Assembly (NCBI GenBank): GCA_963920575.1
Contig: OY986964.1
Location: forward strand, 19,325,395 to 19,389,394
Source: Narthecium ossifragum
Taxonomy: Eukaryota > Streptophyta > Magnoliopsida > Dioscoreales > Nartheciaceae
Length of the DNA: 64,000 bases
Direction of reading: 5' to 3'
A program made the translations under genes and the position numbers. The notes under the pieces are model-generated. The model saw nothing but the letters and a program-made list of their open reading frames with translations. It was not told the origin of the DNA and searched no databases. This document shows, piece by piece, positions 45,084-55,949 of this stretch (positions are counted from its first letter, which is position 1; the number at the start of each line of letters is the position of its first letter).

Positions 45084-46425
45084 TGATACGAGTCGATCCG
45101 ACTCGACCAACTGGACCCGAACCCAGAAGAGAAACCAAGCTGGTTCAACCTCTTTCCTAGTTTGACTTGGATTTCCCTACTTCAAACTAGAGTATTTAAT
45201 TAGTATTTATCATTAGTCTTTTATTGAGTCCTAGTTGATTGTTAGGAATTAATTAAGAGTCCCTTTGAGTTAGGAAGTTGAGTTGAGTCAGAAACCTTAT
45301 TACTTGCTAATTAAGTAAGGGAGTTTTCTAGTGGATTAGGACTCTGTCAAGGTCTCTATAAAAGGACCTTAGTAGTTTGTATTAGGTAATGATGATACAT
45401 GATGAATGAAGAGTTATGAATTATTAGGAGTAGTTGATAAATTATCATAGGAGTAGAGATAATATAGCTTCCACCCGATATCTACCATAGATCCACCTTC
45501 TTCCCCGTCGGTCATCTTCTCCGCAGCCGGCACCGCCTCCACCAGTGTTTCTCTCTCTCCCGTCACTTTCTCTCTCCTCCACGTCAGCGCCACGTCAGCC
45601 CTCTCTCCCCGTCACCTGCCACCTCAGCATCATCTTCTCCACTTCTCTCCCGTGATCCAACCCTACCTACCGCTGGCCATACCTCCGTCCAGCCTCTCCG
45701 GCCACCCCCGTCGCCACCTAAGACCACCAATCTCTTCCTCTACCTCCCACGACTCCAGCCAGCCCTTCCCCGCCGTCTTCCATCGCCTTCGGCGCCGTCC
45801 GCGGCGAACCCGATCTCCATCCCCATCACCGGCAAGCCGCGTCCGACCCATATCCGACCTCCAAAGTACGACGCCGACCTCCCTAGGCCAGATCCCGGCC
45901 TTCTACGACGTCCCAAAGCCCCGCAGAAGCCTCTCCGTCGTCCCCGACGCCGGTGAACCCAAACCCCTACCACCGTCTTCCCCAGATCCGGCCGATCCGC
46001 CACCCATCTTCCAGATCCGAGCCGTTGGATCTCATCCCCACCTCCAGGCGACCCTTGCTGGAAGTATCCCGACCGCCGCCGCCGTCCCTACGCCGGCGAT
46101 CTACTCCTGCGACTCGCCAGCCCTTGGATCACTCCGGTTCAGCCACTTCAATCAGGTCCAGCCCAATCAAGCCGGTTCGGCCAAGCCAGTCAATCCGGAT
46201 CCAGCCCAATCCAACTTGGTCTGTTTGATCCAGATCAATTCAGACTTGACCCAGTCAAGTCCCATCCAATCAGGCTCAACCAGATTCGATCCAGCTCAAG
46301 CCAGATCCGATCTAGCTAGCCAAATCAGCCCATTGGACTCAAATCAAGTCCGATCAGGCCGATTCTGATCGATTGGAGCAGTAGAGACCCATTACGAGAG
46401 GATCACGAGTAGACCGCTCGTAACA
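45084..46425 (+). repeat. A 3' LTR
   Basis: 1342 bp; carries the 238-codon LTR frame at 45652-46368. TATA near 45357-45363. Confidence 0.93.
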
Positions 46426-46889
46426 AATTCTCTCACTTTTTATCAATCAAAATCTGTTGTTACATTACATAAATCATGCCCATATATATGCCAATATATT
46501 GAAAAAGTCATACTCCTATTAAATCTGAATTTATGACTCTCCACAATTCCAAGACTTGAACAATCAATGTAGAGCACAACTAGTTAATAAGCTGAGTTCC
46601 CAAGTCAAACCACTTCCAACTACCTTGATTTAAAAACTCCAACTATCTTAACTTGAAACATTAAATGCCACACCCAGCTCATGCAACCTAATTCGTGACG
46701 GCCTTGATGATGTGAACCCACCTTGGTTCTTTATTAGTTTTGAACATGCATTCTTCTCCAATCTGAACTTCTTGAATTAATCCACCAAGTGCCTCTTTGA
46801 ATCTCTTAGCCCTAACTCTTGTGACTGGTCCTATTGCCATTTGAAGTGGTTCTTGACACCATTTGTTAGTCCCAACCATGTCCTCATCA

Positions 46890-47806
46890 CTACATCTAAA
46901 AAGCGCGTACAAGGATCGCGTCGTCGTCGCTGCCGCCTTTCACCGTCGCTATCGTCGCCGCCTATCACCGTCGCTATCGTCACCGCCCATCCCCATCGAT
47001 GTCGTCGGGGCCGGATCTCCATGCCGCCGTTGCCGCCGCCTGTCACCACTCGTCATCCCATTCATTGCCACAAGCTCCGACGCCATTCTCCTCTTCCTCG
47101 ATCGCGTCGCCGTTGTCGCCGCCCATCACTGTCGCCGTCGTCGGTGCCGGATCTTCACGCCGTCATCGTTGGGGTTGGATCTCCACGCCGCCGTCATCAC
47201 CGCTCATCACCCCATTCACTTCCAAAACTTCGACGTCGTTCTCTTCTTCCTTGGAACCTCCTGAATCTATAGATCATGCACCTCCCAACCACTACGAGGG
47301 ATGTAGTACCAGCAGCTGCCAAGGAGTAGGTGGACGCCCGGGCCGATGACTTCATCAAGAATTCAAGAGTTGCTGCAGGAAGCGGCTGGCGGAATCCGCA
47401 TTGAAAAGATAAAAGATAAAATAAAAAATAAAAAATAAAAAATAAAAAATAGAAAAGAGAAAAGAGAAAAGAGAAAACTGAAATAGACCTGCATCGAGCG
47501 ATCGACTATTTCAGGATACGCATCAGCATCGATCACACAACTCTGTGACCTCTCTAGACCGGAGGCGCCACCCATTCCACCATGGCGGCTGCTCCACCTT
47601 GGGATCCTTGGAGTGTACGTTGCATAGAAGAGAAAAAGAGAAAAGAGAAAAAAGAAAAGATAAAAGATAAATGAGAAAAGAGAAAACTGAATCTATTGGT
47701 GGAAAGTAGGCATCCAGAGCATGACGCCTTTGTGTCGGATGGGACCCGGGAGGCCGGAGAAGACGAGATCAAGCGGAAGCGGTGCAAGCTCGAGTAGGGA
47801 GAGGAA
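46890..47806. other. Unassigned stretch between the CRM-like LTR and the copia LTR
   Basis: 46915-47265 is GTCGCC/CCGTCG-rich with an imperfect internal repeat (GCCGGATCTCCATGCCGCC, GTTGGATCTCCACGCCGCC). All three plus frames stay open, so no frame can be trusted. 47400-47480 and 47625-47690 are A-rich AAAATAAA / AAAAGAGA tracts, each ending GAGAAAACTGAA. No element or gene is recognised; it may be the oldest target DNA in the window. Confidence 0.5.
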
Positions 47807-48865
47807 TGTTATTTCTAATAGTGTTTTGATGATGTTTTGATGATGCCAATATGTTCCTAAATGATAAAACATATATGTGATAGAATATATGTTGGAAACA
47901 TGCTTTAACTTTCATATTTGAGAAATGTTAGTGCCCACGGATAATGTCGCGGACGATGCGATGGTCGACCGTGGGATCGACCACGGGCTATGAGAAGAAG
48001 AGGTCGACCGTGGAGTCTGGCGATTGATGCGTGGATCGACCACGGAGGTCAGTTATGGGCTTCAGGCTGACGGTCGATGGACTGGTCGACCGTGGCCTAT
48101 GTGACATTATGAGGAGAAGCGACGATCGAATGAGGCATCGACCCTGGGAAGTGTTTTTCCTCACAAAGCCTCATGGACGATGTGACGGTCGACCGTGAAG
48201 CTTGAAGATCGATGCGTGGATCGACCACGGCTCAAGAAGAACGCGACAGACGTTGTGGCGGACGATGCGACGGTCGACCGCAAGTCAGGAAACTAGCCGT
48301 TAAAGAGCCGTTGCAGAAATGCAAAGTAGCTGTTGGAAGCTATTTTTTGAGGTCCTAAAGCTCAAGTATATATGGGAAGAAGCAACAAACTTGGAAAAAA
48401 ACTAAAGGAGATGTTAGTATATATTGTAACAAGTTTTAGTCTTCTTTTGAGAGCTTTAATCTTTATAAAACTACTTCAAGTTGTGAAGTAGATTTGGTGA
48501 GAAATATCCAAGAGTTGCTTGTTGTAATTTGTAAGGTTCTCAAGCACCCGGAAGCTTGAGGGAGAGATCCAACAGTTGTTGGAGGAGTTGTAAGGTTGCC
48601 AAGCACCCGGAAGCTTGGTGGAAAAGCTTGTAAAGAAGTATTACAAGTAGTGGAACCTCAAGGAGGACATTGAGTGAAATGGATGTAGGCAAGGTTGGCT
48701 GAACCACTATAAAATTTGGTGCAAGTCTTCTAACTCATCTCTCATCCTTCATTACTTGCTTTACTTACTGCTTTCATATCTATACAAGCATGCTATCTAG
48801 GTTTTCATCTATTGTATTTCCGCAAAAAAGTCCAATTCACCCCCCCCCCCTCCTGTGGACCTTCA
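47807..48865 (+). repeat. Copia 5' LTR
   Basis: TGTTATTTCTAATAG...GACCTTCA, about 1.06 kb. 47945-48290 is dense in GGTCGACCGTGG and TCGACCACGG motifs that pair as inverted repeats. A poly-C run lies at 48839-48850. Confidence 0.85.
48367..48373 (+). promoter_or_regulatory. Possible TATA box, copia LTR
   Basis: TATATAT about 500 bp before the LTR end; position plausible, no other support. Confidence 0.35.
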
Positions 48866-48867
48866 AT

Positions 48868-48879
48868 TGGTATCAGAGC
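48868..48879 (+). other. Copia primer-binding site (tRNA-iMet)
   Basis: TGGTATCAGAGC two bases after the 5' LTR end. Confidence 0.88.
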
Positions 48880-49370
48880 CTCATCTCTAAATCCGAGGTT
48901 TAACGACCCTAGAGGATCCTAGGCATAGATGGAAAAGCAACAAGGACTGCCTCTCTACTTTAATGGAGAAAATTACAATTATTGAAAGACTAGGATGGAA
49001 ATTTTTATTTAATCCTTAGATTATGAAGCTTGGCTTACCATTGAGGATAGACCATTTATTCCTAGTAAAAAGCATGAAGGAAAGGATGTGCCCAAGCTTA
49101 AGAGTGAGTATACCTCATTCGATTTAAAGAAATTGGAAACCAATGCTAAAGCCAAATGCTTTCTTATTTATGCATTGAGCCCCAATGAATTTAATAGAAT
49201 TTCAAGTTGTAAATCGGCCAAGGAAATATGGGAGAAGCTTGAAATTACATATGACGGAACCAACCGAATTAAGGAGACTAGGATAAGTATGCTTGTTTAT
49301 GATTATGAATTGTTTAGCATGAAGGATGATGAGTCCATTAGTGAAATGTTTACACGCTTCAATAGTATTT

Positions 49371-52300
49371 TGATACGATGCACCTTCTCAAGGGCTTTCG
49401 TACCGGGTCTCTTGCCTTATCTCAGATCATCTTTAGCCAAATCTATAGCTAGGTCGAGAGATACCTTTAGGGTTTTAGGAGAAGGACCCTAGGTATTCGA
49501 CGAGGAAGACGAAGACTAGAGGAGGAGACGGATGAGAAGAGGGATACCTTGCAGCTCCTCTAGGGTTGGCTGGCTTCTCTTGGAGAACGTGGTGGAGGGA
49601 AGCACGGCAGCCAAGGGGACGCCGGTGATGGGGACGTGCACTGTAGATGGCAACGGTGGACGGCAATGGATGGTGGCCGGCTGGTGGAGAAAGAATCCGG
49701 CAGGAGAGAGATGAAGGTGGCTGGTGGATTTCTGTGGAAACTAGGGTTACAGCTACTCCTATATTACTTCTACTCCTAAGATTTATCTCTACTAAATAAT
49801 TACTCTCATAAATTCGTCCATGACCTAATACAAGCTATAGAGGTCATTTTATAGAGGCCTCAAGAGAGTTCTACTCCAACTAAAGAACTACCTTGCTTTA
49901 ATCAGCAAGTAACCATACTTTCCTACTAAAACTCAATCATAACTCAAACTTCCTGATTACTAGGACTCTTAATAGGAACTAATAAAGCAAATCATAAACT
50001 GAACTCAAATTAGGAAACTGACTCAATCAAGATAACTACTAACTAGGAAATCATCTAAGTAAGCAAACCAGCTAGGAATAGGATTCCTTTGGCCGGCTGA
50101 GCTTAGAACGCCCAAAGGGACTTGGGTGCAGCCAACTCCTTGGCATGGGCCCATCCAAGCAAGGACGTGGGACCCTTCTTGGAATGGCTCGGTTCGACCT
50201 CGTATCATCCCTCCTCCCTTCGAAATTGGCATTGTCCTCAAGGCCTGAATGTGATGAGGGAAGAGGGCTCTTCTCTTCTCGAACTGGAGTGATGTGGCTG
50301 AACCGCAACTGTTGCTCTGTACTTGGCGGTGAGAATCCAGGTCTGGCCCATGGTGGATCTAATGGTATCCGAAGCGGCGAGTCAGGGGACCATGCTGCCG
50401 GTCTGGAAGGAGGAGGCTGAAACTTAGGTGGATCTGGCGGCCTTTGGAACTCCAAGAAGTAGATGGCAGCTACAGATAGGTGGTTGCGCATAGTCATTGT
50501 CAATCGTCCGGGATCGAAGACTAGATCAACTCGAATCGAGTCCTTCCAAGGTGGATGTAGACCCAATAGGGCAGCTGAATACAATCGAGTGCAGTTGAGC
50601 TTGGATATTTCTCTGCTTTTCTCGAAGGGGATCATCAGGGCTCTGGCTTCAACATCAATCCTCACGGTCAGAGTCGACAAAGTCGTTCTGAAACTTCGAA
50701 TGGTGGATGGATGCTGGGCGATGCTCTTGGATCTGATCAGTTGGAAGATGGCAACCGAATAAGGAGGGTAGCTCCTTGGATAGCTCAGATCAGTTGGAGG
50801 ATGCCTGATCAACTGAAGATGCGTAGGAAACATCTGGATCTGATCTGGTGGAAGTCTGAAATCAAGCTTGGTCAAGTCGGATTGGCTGAGCTTGTTTGGT
50901 CTTGGTGGTGGGCTTGGATCAGATCTGACTTGTCTGAATTTGGTTAAATCCAATTGATCCTGACTTAGCTTGAACTGGTCAATCTGGGCTTGATCGGATT
51001 TGTTTGGTGTAGCCAAATCTGGTTGTGCCTAGATTGAATCTGTCCAAGTATTGTAAGCTGGAGTCGGACTCGATCGAGTGTGGAAGATGGAGTCGGACGA
51101 TCAGGTTCAAACGGTGGTGATTTGATCTGATCTGATCTGATGGTTGAGATCTGTCCAGTGATTGAAGAAGCTTGGGATTGGATTGAGATCTGGCAGCTGG
51201 AGGTGGCCGGAACTCAATTGCTTGTGAGGGAAGCTCGTCGGAGTTTACATCCCATGGGGAAGAGGTAGTGAGAGGATGGGGGTTTGATACGGTTGGCGGA
51301 TCTGGAGGGGGTTTGGGGTCGGCCTTGGTAAGGATACGGGAAGGGTCAGGAGGTTTAGGGGACGGTCTTTGGTGGCTTGAGAGATCCTTCAGTGGGCCAT
51401 GGAAGGAGGTTATGGTAGGATCAGGGGCAGGTAGGCAGGGATTACCTTGGGGATTGCTGCCGGAGTGGGGAAAGATGCAGTTGGGAGCCAGCAGGCTTGT
51501 ACATGGAATGGCTATGGGTGGAGAGGTTGGGTGGCTTTGAGGGGGACTTTGGTGGAGGTTACATGGTGTGGGGAGTTCTTCAACAAAGGTGAGGTCGGTG
51601 GCTGCAGCTTCATGGATGTTGACAGGGCTGGGATGTGGTGTGGTTGGGTAAGGGGGCAGCGAGTGTTGTTCATGGGTTGGATCAAGGGGAAACTCGGGGG
51701 TAGGTGGAGTATGAGGAGTCCTAATCCAGGTAGAGCTAGGTTTAGGTTTTGCAACCCAAGTTGTAGCTAGAATGGGATTTTCTCTGGAAATCTGAACTCT
51801 GCTAGGGTTTGACAGATTCGTAGGAGAATATCGTTTGATCATTGCTTCCCACTGTTCTACAGAAGGGTAAGGTAGATGGCTCCAACTTTGTACAACTTCC
51901 TTCCATTGTTCAACGGTAGGGGTAAGCAGTACTCCAAGTTTGACTAGGATTCCTAGTTGGAGTAGGATTTGTAATCCTAGTTCCAGTAGGATTTTGAGTC
52001 CAAGTCGTACTCTGAGTTTGACTCAGATTCCTAGTTGGAGCAGGATTTGTAATCCTAGTTCCAGTAGGATTCGAAGTCCAAGTTGTACTCAAATAGCCAT
52101 TGGTGTTTGTAGGTTTGGGTTGGTTGTAGGGAGTAGGTAATGGTTGATACGGTGGTGATGGATTGTAGGGAAGACTAGGGTTGTATGGTGCGTAGGGAGG
52201 TGGCATAGGCTGCTGGTATGGTGGCGGAGAAAGGGTAGTGGGGCCAGGTATGGGTGAGGGATGGATAGAGGGCTCAAGGTTTGGATACTGGCTCGGTTCA

Positions 52301-53456
52301 TAGGCAGGTTGGATGTGAGGTGGGTAATAGTAGGCTTGTGGAAGAATTGGGTTGTAGGCTGCATAGGGTGGAGGTTGGGTAAGGTTAGGGTGTAGGGATG
52401 ATGATGGAGGTAAAGGATAATGATGTGGAAGAGGGATTCGACCAGGTATAGGAGTAGGTCTGGTCGGATGAACAGTGATCCGTGTAGGGTTTGAGCAATT
52501 CACGGTATAACTAGGGTTTTGGCCAGGTACCCTTCCTGCCATGTGGACTCCTTCGGAAGGATTCTGGACGACACAGGTAAGAGGAAAGAGCTCTGATGCC
52601 AAGTTGATACGATGCACCTTCTCAAGGGCTTTCGTACCGGGTCTCTTGCCTTATCTCAGATCCTCTTTAGCCAAATCTATGGCTAGGTCGAGAGATACCT
52701 TTAGGGTTTTAGGAGAAGGACCCTAGGTATTCGACGAGGAAGACGAAGACTAGAGGAGGAGACGGATGAGAAGAGGGATACCTTGCAGCTCCTCTAGGGT
52801 TGGCTGGCTTCTCTTGGAGATCCAAGCCTTGGAGAACGTGGTGGAGGGAAGCACGACAGCCAAGGGGACGCCGGTGATGGGGACATGCACTGTAGATGGC
52901 AGCGGTGGACGGCAATGGATGGTGGCCGGCTGGTGGAGAAAGAATCCGGCAGGAGAGAGATGAAGGTGGCTGGTGGATTTCTGTGGAAACTAGGGTTACA
53001 GCTACTCCTATATTACTTCTACTCCTAAGATTTATCTCTACTAAATAATTACTCTCATAAATTCGTCCATGACCTAATACAAGCTATAGAGGTCCTTTTA
53101 TAGAGGCCTCAAGAGAGTTCTACTCCAACTAAAGAACTACCTTGCTTTAATCAGCAAGTAACCATACTTTCCTACTAAAACTCAATCATAACTCAAACTT
53201 CCTGATTACTAGGACTCTTAATAGGAACTAATAAAGCAAATCATAAACTGAACTCAAACTAGGAAACTAACTCAATCAAGATAACTACTAACTAGGAAAT
53301 CATCTAAGTAAGCAAACCAGCTAGGAATAGGATTCCTTTGGCCGGCTGAGCTTAGAACGCCCAAAGGGACTTGGGTGCAGCCAACTCCTTGGCATGGGCC
53401 CATCCAAGCAAGGACGTGGGACCCTTCTTGGAATGGCTCGGTTCGACCTCGTATCA
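49371..53456 (-). mobile_element. E5: full-length E element in copia gag
   Basis: TSD TATTT at 49366-49370 and 53457-53461. 3' LTR 49371-50207, 5' LTR 52605-53456. PBS (minus) 52590-52601 with one change. Its LTR leader block (49620-49700) is D-like rather than E1-like, and the internal ORF has a longer, different N-terminus. Confidence 0.94.
50072..52542 (-). pseudogene. E5 proline-rich ORF, frameshifted
   Basis: Homologue of the E1 ORF with the Met-Ala-Gly ATG at 52542. The first about 40 residues (GRVPGQNPSYTVNC, HPTRPTPIPGRIP) are not in the other E copies. A +1 change near 51915 and another near 50990 break the frame into blocks 51910-52542, 50979-51842 and 50072-51016. The C-terminal part includes LEDNANFEG (Lys to Asn) and the LTR extension. 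Confidence 0.72.
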
Positions 53457-54035
53457 TATTTTAATTGTGCTTCAATCTCTTGGCAAATCTTATGCTAATG
53501 ATGTAATTGTAAGAAAGATACTTAGGTGTCTACCTAAAGCATGGGATCCCAAGGTGACGGCGATTGAAGAAGCCAAAGACCTTTCCAAGTTATCACTTGA
53601 TGCGCTCATAGGTTCACTCATGACCTATGAGATGAACTTGAAGAAGAGCAACGATAAAGGAGTGAAGAAAGACAAATCGGTTGCATTCAAGTCATCGTAC
53701 CAAGATTCATCAAGTTCAAGTGATGAAGAATCATATTTAAGTGATGAGGAATTGGCATCAATTAAAAGAAAAATCAAAAGGATGCTCAAACGCGAAGGAG
53801 GAAAGAACAATTTCAAGAAGAAAACCTCCGAAGGTAAAAAATCAATCTCTACCTCATCTAATTCAAATGACATTATATGTTATGAGTGTAGAAAACCCGG
53901 ACACTACAAGTCCGATTGCCCTCAACTCAAGAAGCCAACAAAGAAGAGTTTCAAGAAAAAGAAAGGCATGATGGCAACTTGGAGTGAAAGCGATATGGAT
54001 TCCTCCTCTAATTAAAAAGAGCAAGAAAAGACAAA

Positions 54036-55307
54036 TGTTACGAGCGGTCTACTCGTGATCCTCTCGTAATGAGTCTCTACTGCTCCAATCGATCAGAATC
54101 GGCCTGATCGGACTTGATTTGAGTCCAATGGACTGAATCTGGATAGCTAGATCGGATCTGGCTGAAGCTGATTGGATGGGACTTGACTGGGTCAAGTCTG
54201 AAGTAATCTGGATCAAGCTGATCAAGTTGGATTGGGCTGGATCCAGACTAAGTGGCTCGGCTGAACCAATTAAGTGGGCTAAGTGGCTGGATTGAATTAG
54301 TCTAGGCTAGCTGAATCAGGTTGGTTTAAGTGGACTGGGCTGATTGAATCAAGTCTGGACCAATTGAGTAAGAAGGGAAGTTGACCGGGTCAAGTTGACT
54401 GAGTCAACTTGGTTTGGCTGGTTGGATGGATCCGATGGAGGGAAACCGCCGGTGATGGATCTCCGGCGTGGACGGGGTTCCGATGGTCGAGATACCGGCG
54501 GTAGGGTCGCCTGACGGAGGGGAAGCTATCCAACGGTCCGGATTGGACCGAGGTGCGATAGGGGCGGCGGATCTGAAGAATCGCTGGCGGGGTTTAGAGG
54601 TGGAACGGCTGAGGTGTTGGGTTGCCGTGGGGGTTCACCGGAGTCGAGGGAGACAGCGGCTGTGGCGTGGATCGAGGTCGTGGGTTCTCAAGGAAGTGGG
54701 TGGAGGCCTTGGACAGTGGCGGGGGTGACCGGAGAGCGAGGTAGAGGAGGAGGTCGGGTCTAGGCTAGGGTTTCTAGAGGAGGAAGAAGGTGAACAGTGA
54801 TGATGCTGATGTGGCAGATGACGTGGAGGAGAGAGAAAGTGACGGGGAGAAAGAGAAACACTGGTGGAGGCGGTGCCGGCTGCGGAGAAGATGACCGACG
54901 GGGAAGAAGATGGATCTATGGTGGATATCGGGTGGAATCTACTTTACTTCTACTCCTATGATAATTTATCAACTACTCATAATTCATTCATCATCATGCA
55001 TAACCTAATACAAACTACTAAGGTCCTTTTATAAAGACCTTGACAGAGTCCTAATCCACTAGAAAAACCCCCTTGCTTGATTAGCAAGTAATAAGGTTTC
55101 TGACTCAACTCAACTTCCTAACTCAAAGGGACTCTTAATTAATTCCTAACAATCAACTAGGACTCAATAAAAGACTAATGATAAATACTAATTAAATACT
55201 CTAGTTTGAACTAGGGAAGTCCAAGTCAAACTAGGAAAGAGGTTGAACCAGCTTGGTTCCTCTTCTTGGTTCGGGTCCAGTTGGTCGAGTCGGATCGACT
55301 CGTATCA
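54036..55307 (-). mobile_element. A-family solo LTR no. 5, in copia gag
   Basis: TGTTACGAG...CTCGTATCA, 1272 bp, TSD ACAAA at 54031-54035 and 55308-55312. Removing it with one TSD copy rejoins the copia gag frame at KTNICLMA. Confidence 0.94.
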
Positions 55308-55547
55308 ACAAATATTTGTCTAATGGCCATCGGGGATGAGGAAGAAGATCATGAGGTAAACAATGAGCTAGCCTTTGATGAACTTTTTGAAGCTTATCAT
55401 TCCTTAGCTAAAGATTTCAAGTTCCTTAAAAAAAAATATTATGCTTCATGTAAGGACTTGAGGAAGCTAGAACAAGAAAAACTAGATGCCATGTATAGGA
55501 TTGACTTATTGGAAAATGAGAACAAATGCTTGATGGGTAAGACATCT

Positions 55548-55904
55548 TGTGAGGACCCGTTCCTCTGACCCGACTCGACCACGTCGGTCGAGGGGCGATC
55601 CCTTCTTGGCTTGTTCCCGCGTCGAACGCGATCGGCTGATCGCATTACCTCTTTGCGACCGCAGGGCAAATCGGTCAAATTGCGCCATGTGGGTTGGTTT
55701 CACACATGCGTAGCGCACACACAGCCGTGTGATGATGTATGTGCTTGATTAGACCCGTAGGAGTGCTTTAGATCTGAAGATCGGAATCCGATCGTGAAGA
55801 CCGAGATTTTTGAGCGGCCGTGATTAACTCTGGCTAATCAAGTGGTTAGGAGAGTTTAATCTCCACTCACTTAATAACCCTCATTAGGGCACTATTCCGC
55901 CCGA

Positions 55905-55949
<45 letters not shown>

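Larger units (their letters stand above)
42004..45160 (+). pseudogene. A-element internal reading frame, broken
   Basis: Starts with ATG at 42004 (MYGVPQESW) and encodes a possibly helical region followed by a tandem Thr-Pro repeat (TPTATP, TPRATP; 42206-42275) and a Pro/Ser-rich stretch, with a stop near 42628. A second open block (42697-43451) is Ser/Asp/Gln-rich. After the nested solo LTR the frame continues (44788-45160), with a segment shared with E1 (LWSWATLLMGHDEDDPGEP) and a LEDKANFEG-type end at the PPT. No catalytic domain. This is the A counterpart of the long E ORF. Confidence 0.6.
40601..46425 (+). mobile_element. A: full-length non-autonomous element
   Basis: TSD AATTC at 40596-40600 and 46426-46430. 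5' LTR 40601-41939, PBS 41943-41954, internal region 41955-45083 (with an A solo LTR inside), PPT 45070-45083, 3' LTR 45084-46425. No gag core or pol. It shares leader, PPT and promoter with D and E. The two LTRs differ at few positions, so it is recent. Confidence 0.94.
38002..46889 (-). mobile_element. CRM-like chromovirus, 5' half (3' half displaced by Tekay1 to the left of the window)
   Basis: Minus-strand order from the right: 5' LTR 46889-40366 (carries a full A element), PBS 40352-40363, leader with a microsatellite, gag 39924-38839, protease 38861-38412, charged linker, RT start 38186-38002. The gag (SFQGKNDPEAYLEWEKKVE) and the RT lead-in (FPEEVPHNLPHIQGIEHQID) match the CRM-type gypsy pattern; the clade call is from memory of these motifs. 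Tekay1 is inserted in the RT lead-in. Confidence 0.8.
40366..46889 (-). repeat. CRM-like 5' LTR, interrupted by a full A element
   Basis: Pieces 40366-40600 and 46431-46889, about 0.7 kb. Plus reading TGATACGAGCC...CCTCATCA. The end at 46889 is inferred from the TG/CA rule. The minus-strand frame 46688-46889 encodes a pol-type C-terminal tail (GPVTRVRAKRFKEALGGLI, stop at 46688), as expected if the pol reading frame ends inside the 3' LTR and this LTR is its copy. Confidence 0.75.
48929..55567 (+). pseudogene. SIRE-like copia gag, interrupted and with nonsense codons
   Basis: The ATG at 48929 (MEKQQGLPLYF) is soon followed by in-frame TGA (48983-48985, Trp expected) and TAA (49010-49012, Gln expected). 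The UBN2-type gag core follows (49088-49365; KLETNAKAKCFLIYAL, SAKEIWEKLEITYDGT). E5 splits it. The second part (53462-54015) carries RCLPKAWDPKVTAIEEAKDL, an acidic/Ser stretch and a CCHC zinc knuckle CYECRKPGHYKSDCP, with an in-frame TAA at 54013-54015. After the A solo LTR the frame goes on (55313-55547; NICLMAIGDEEEDHEV, coiled region) until G. It would form the particle in a live element. Confidence 0.85.

Noticed and set aside
46841..47349. ORFs of 116-143 codons as a gene
   Set aside because: All three plus frames are open and repeat-driven; no frame is preferred.
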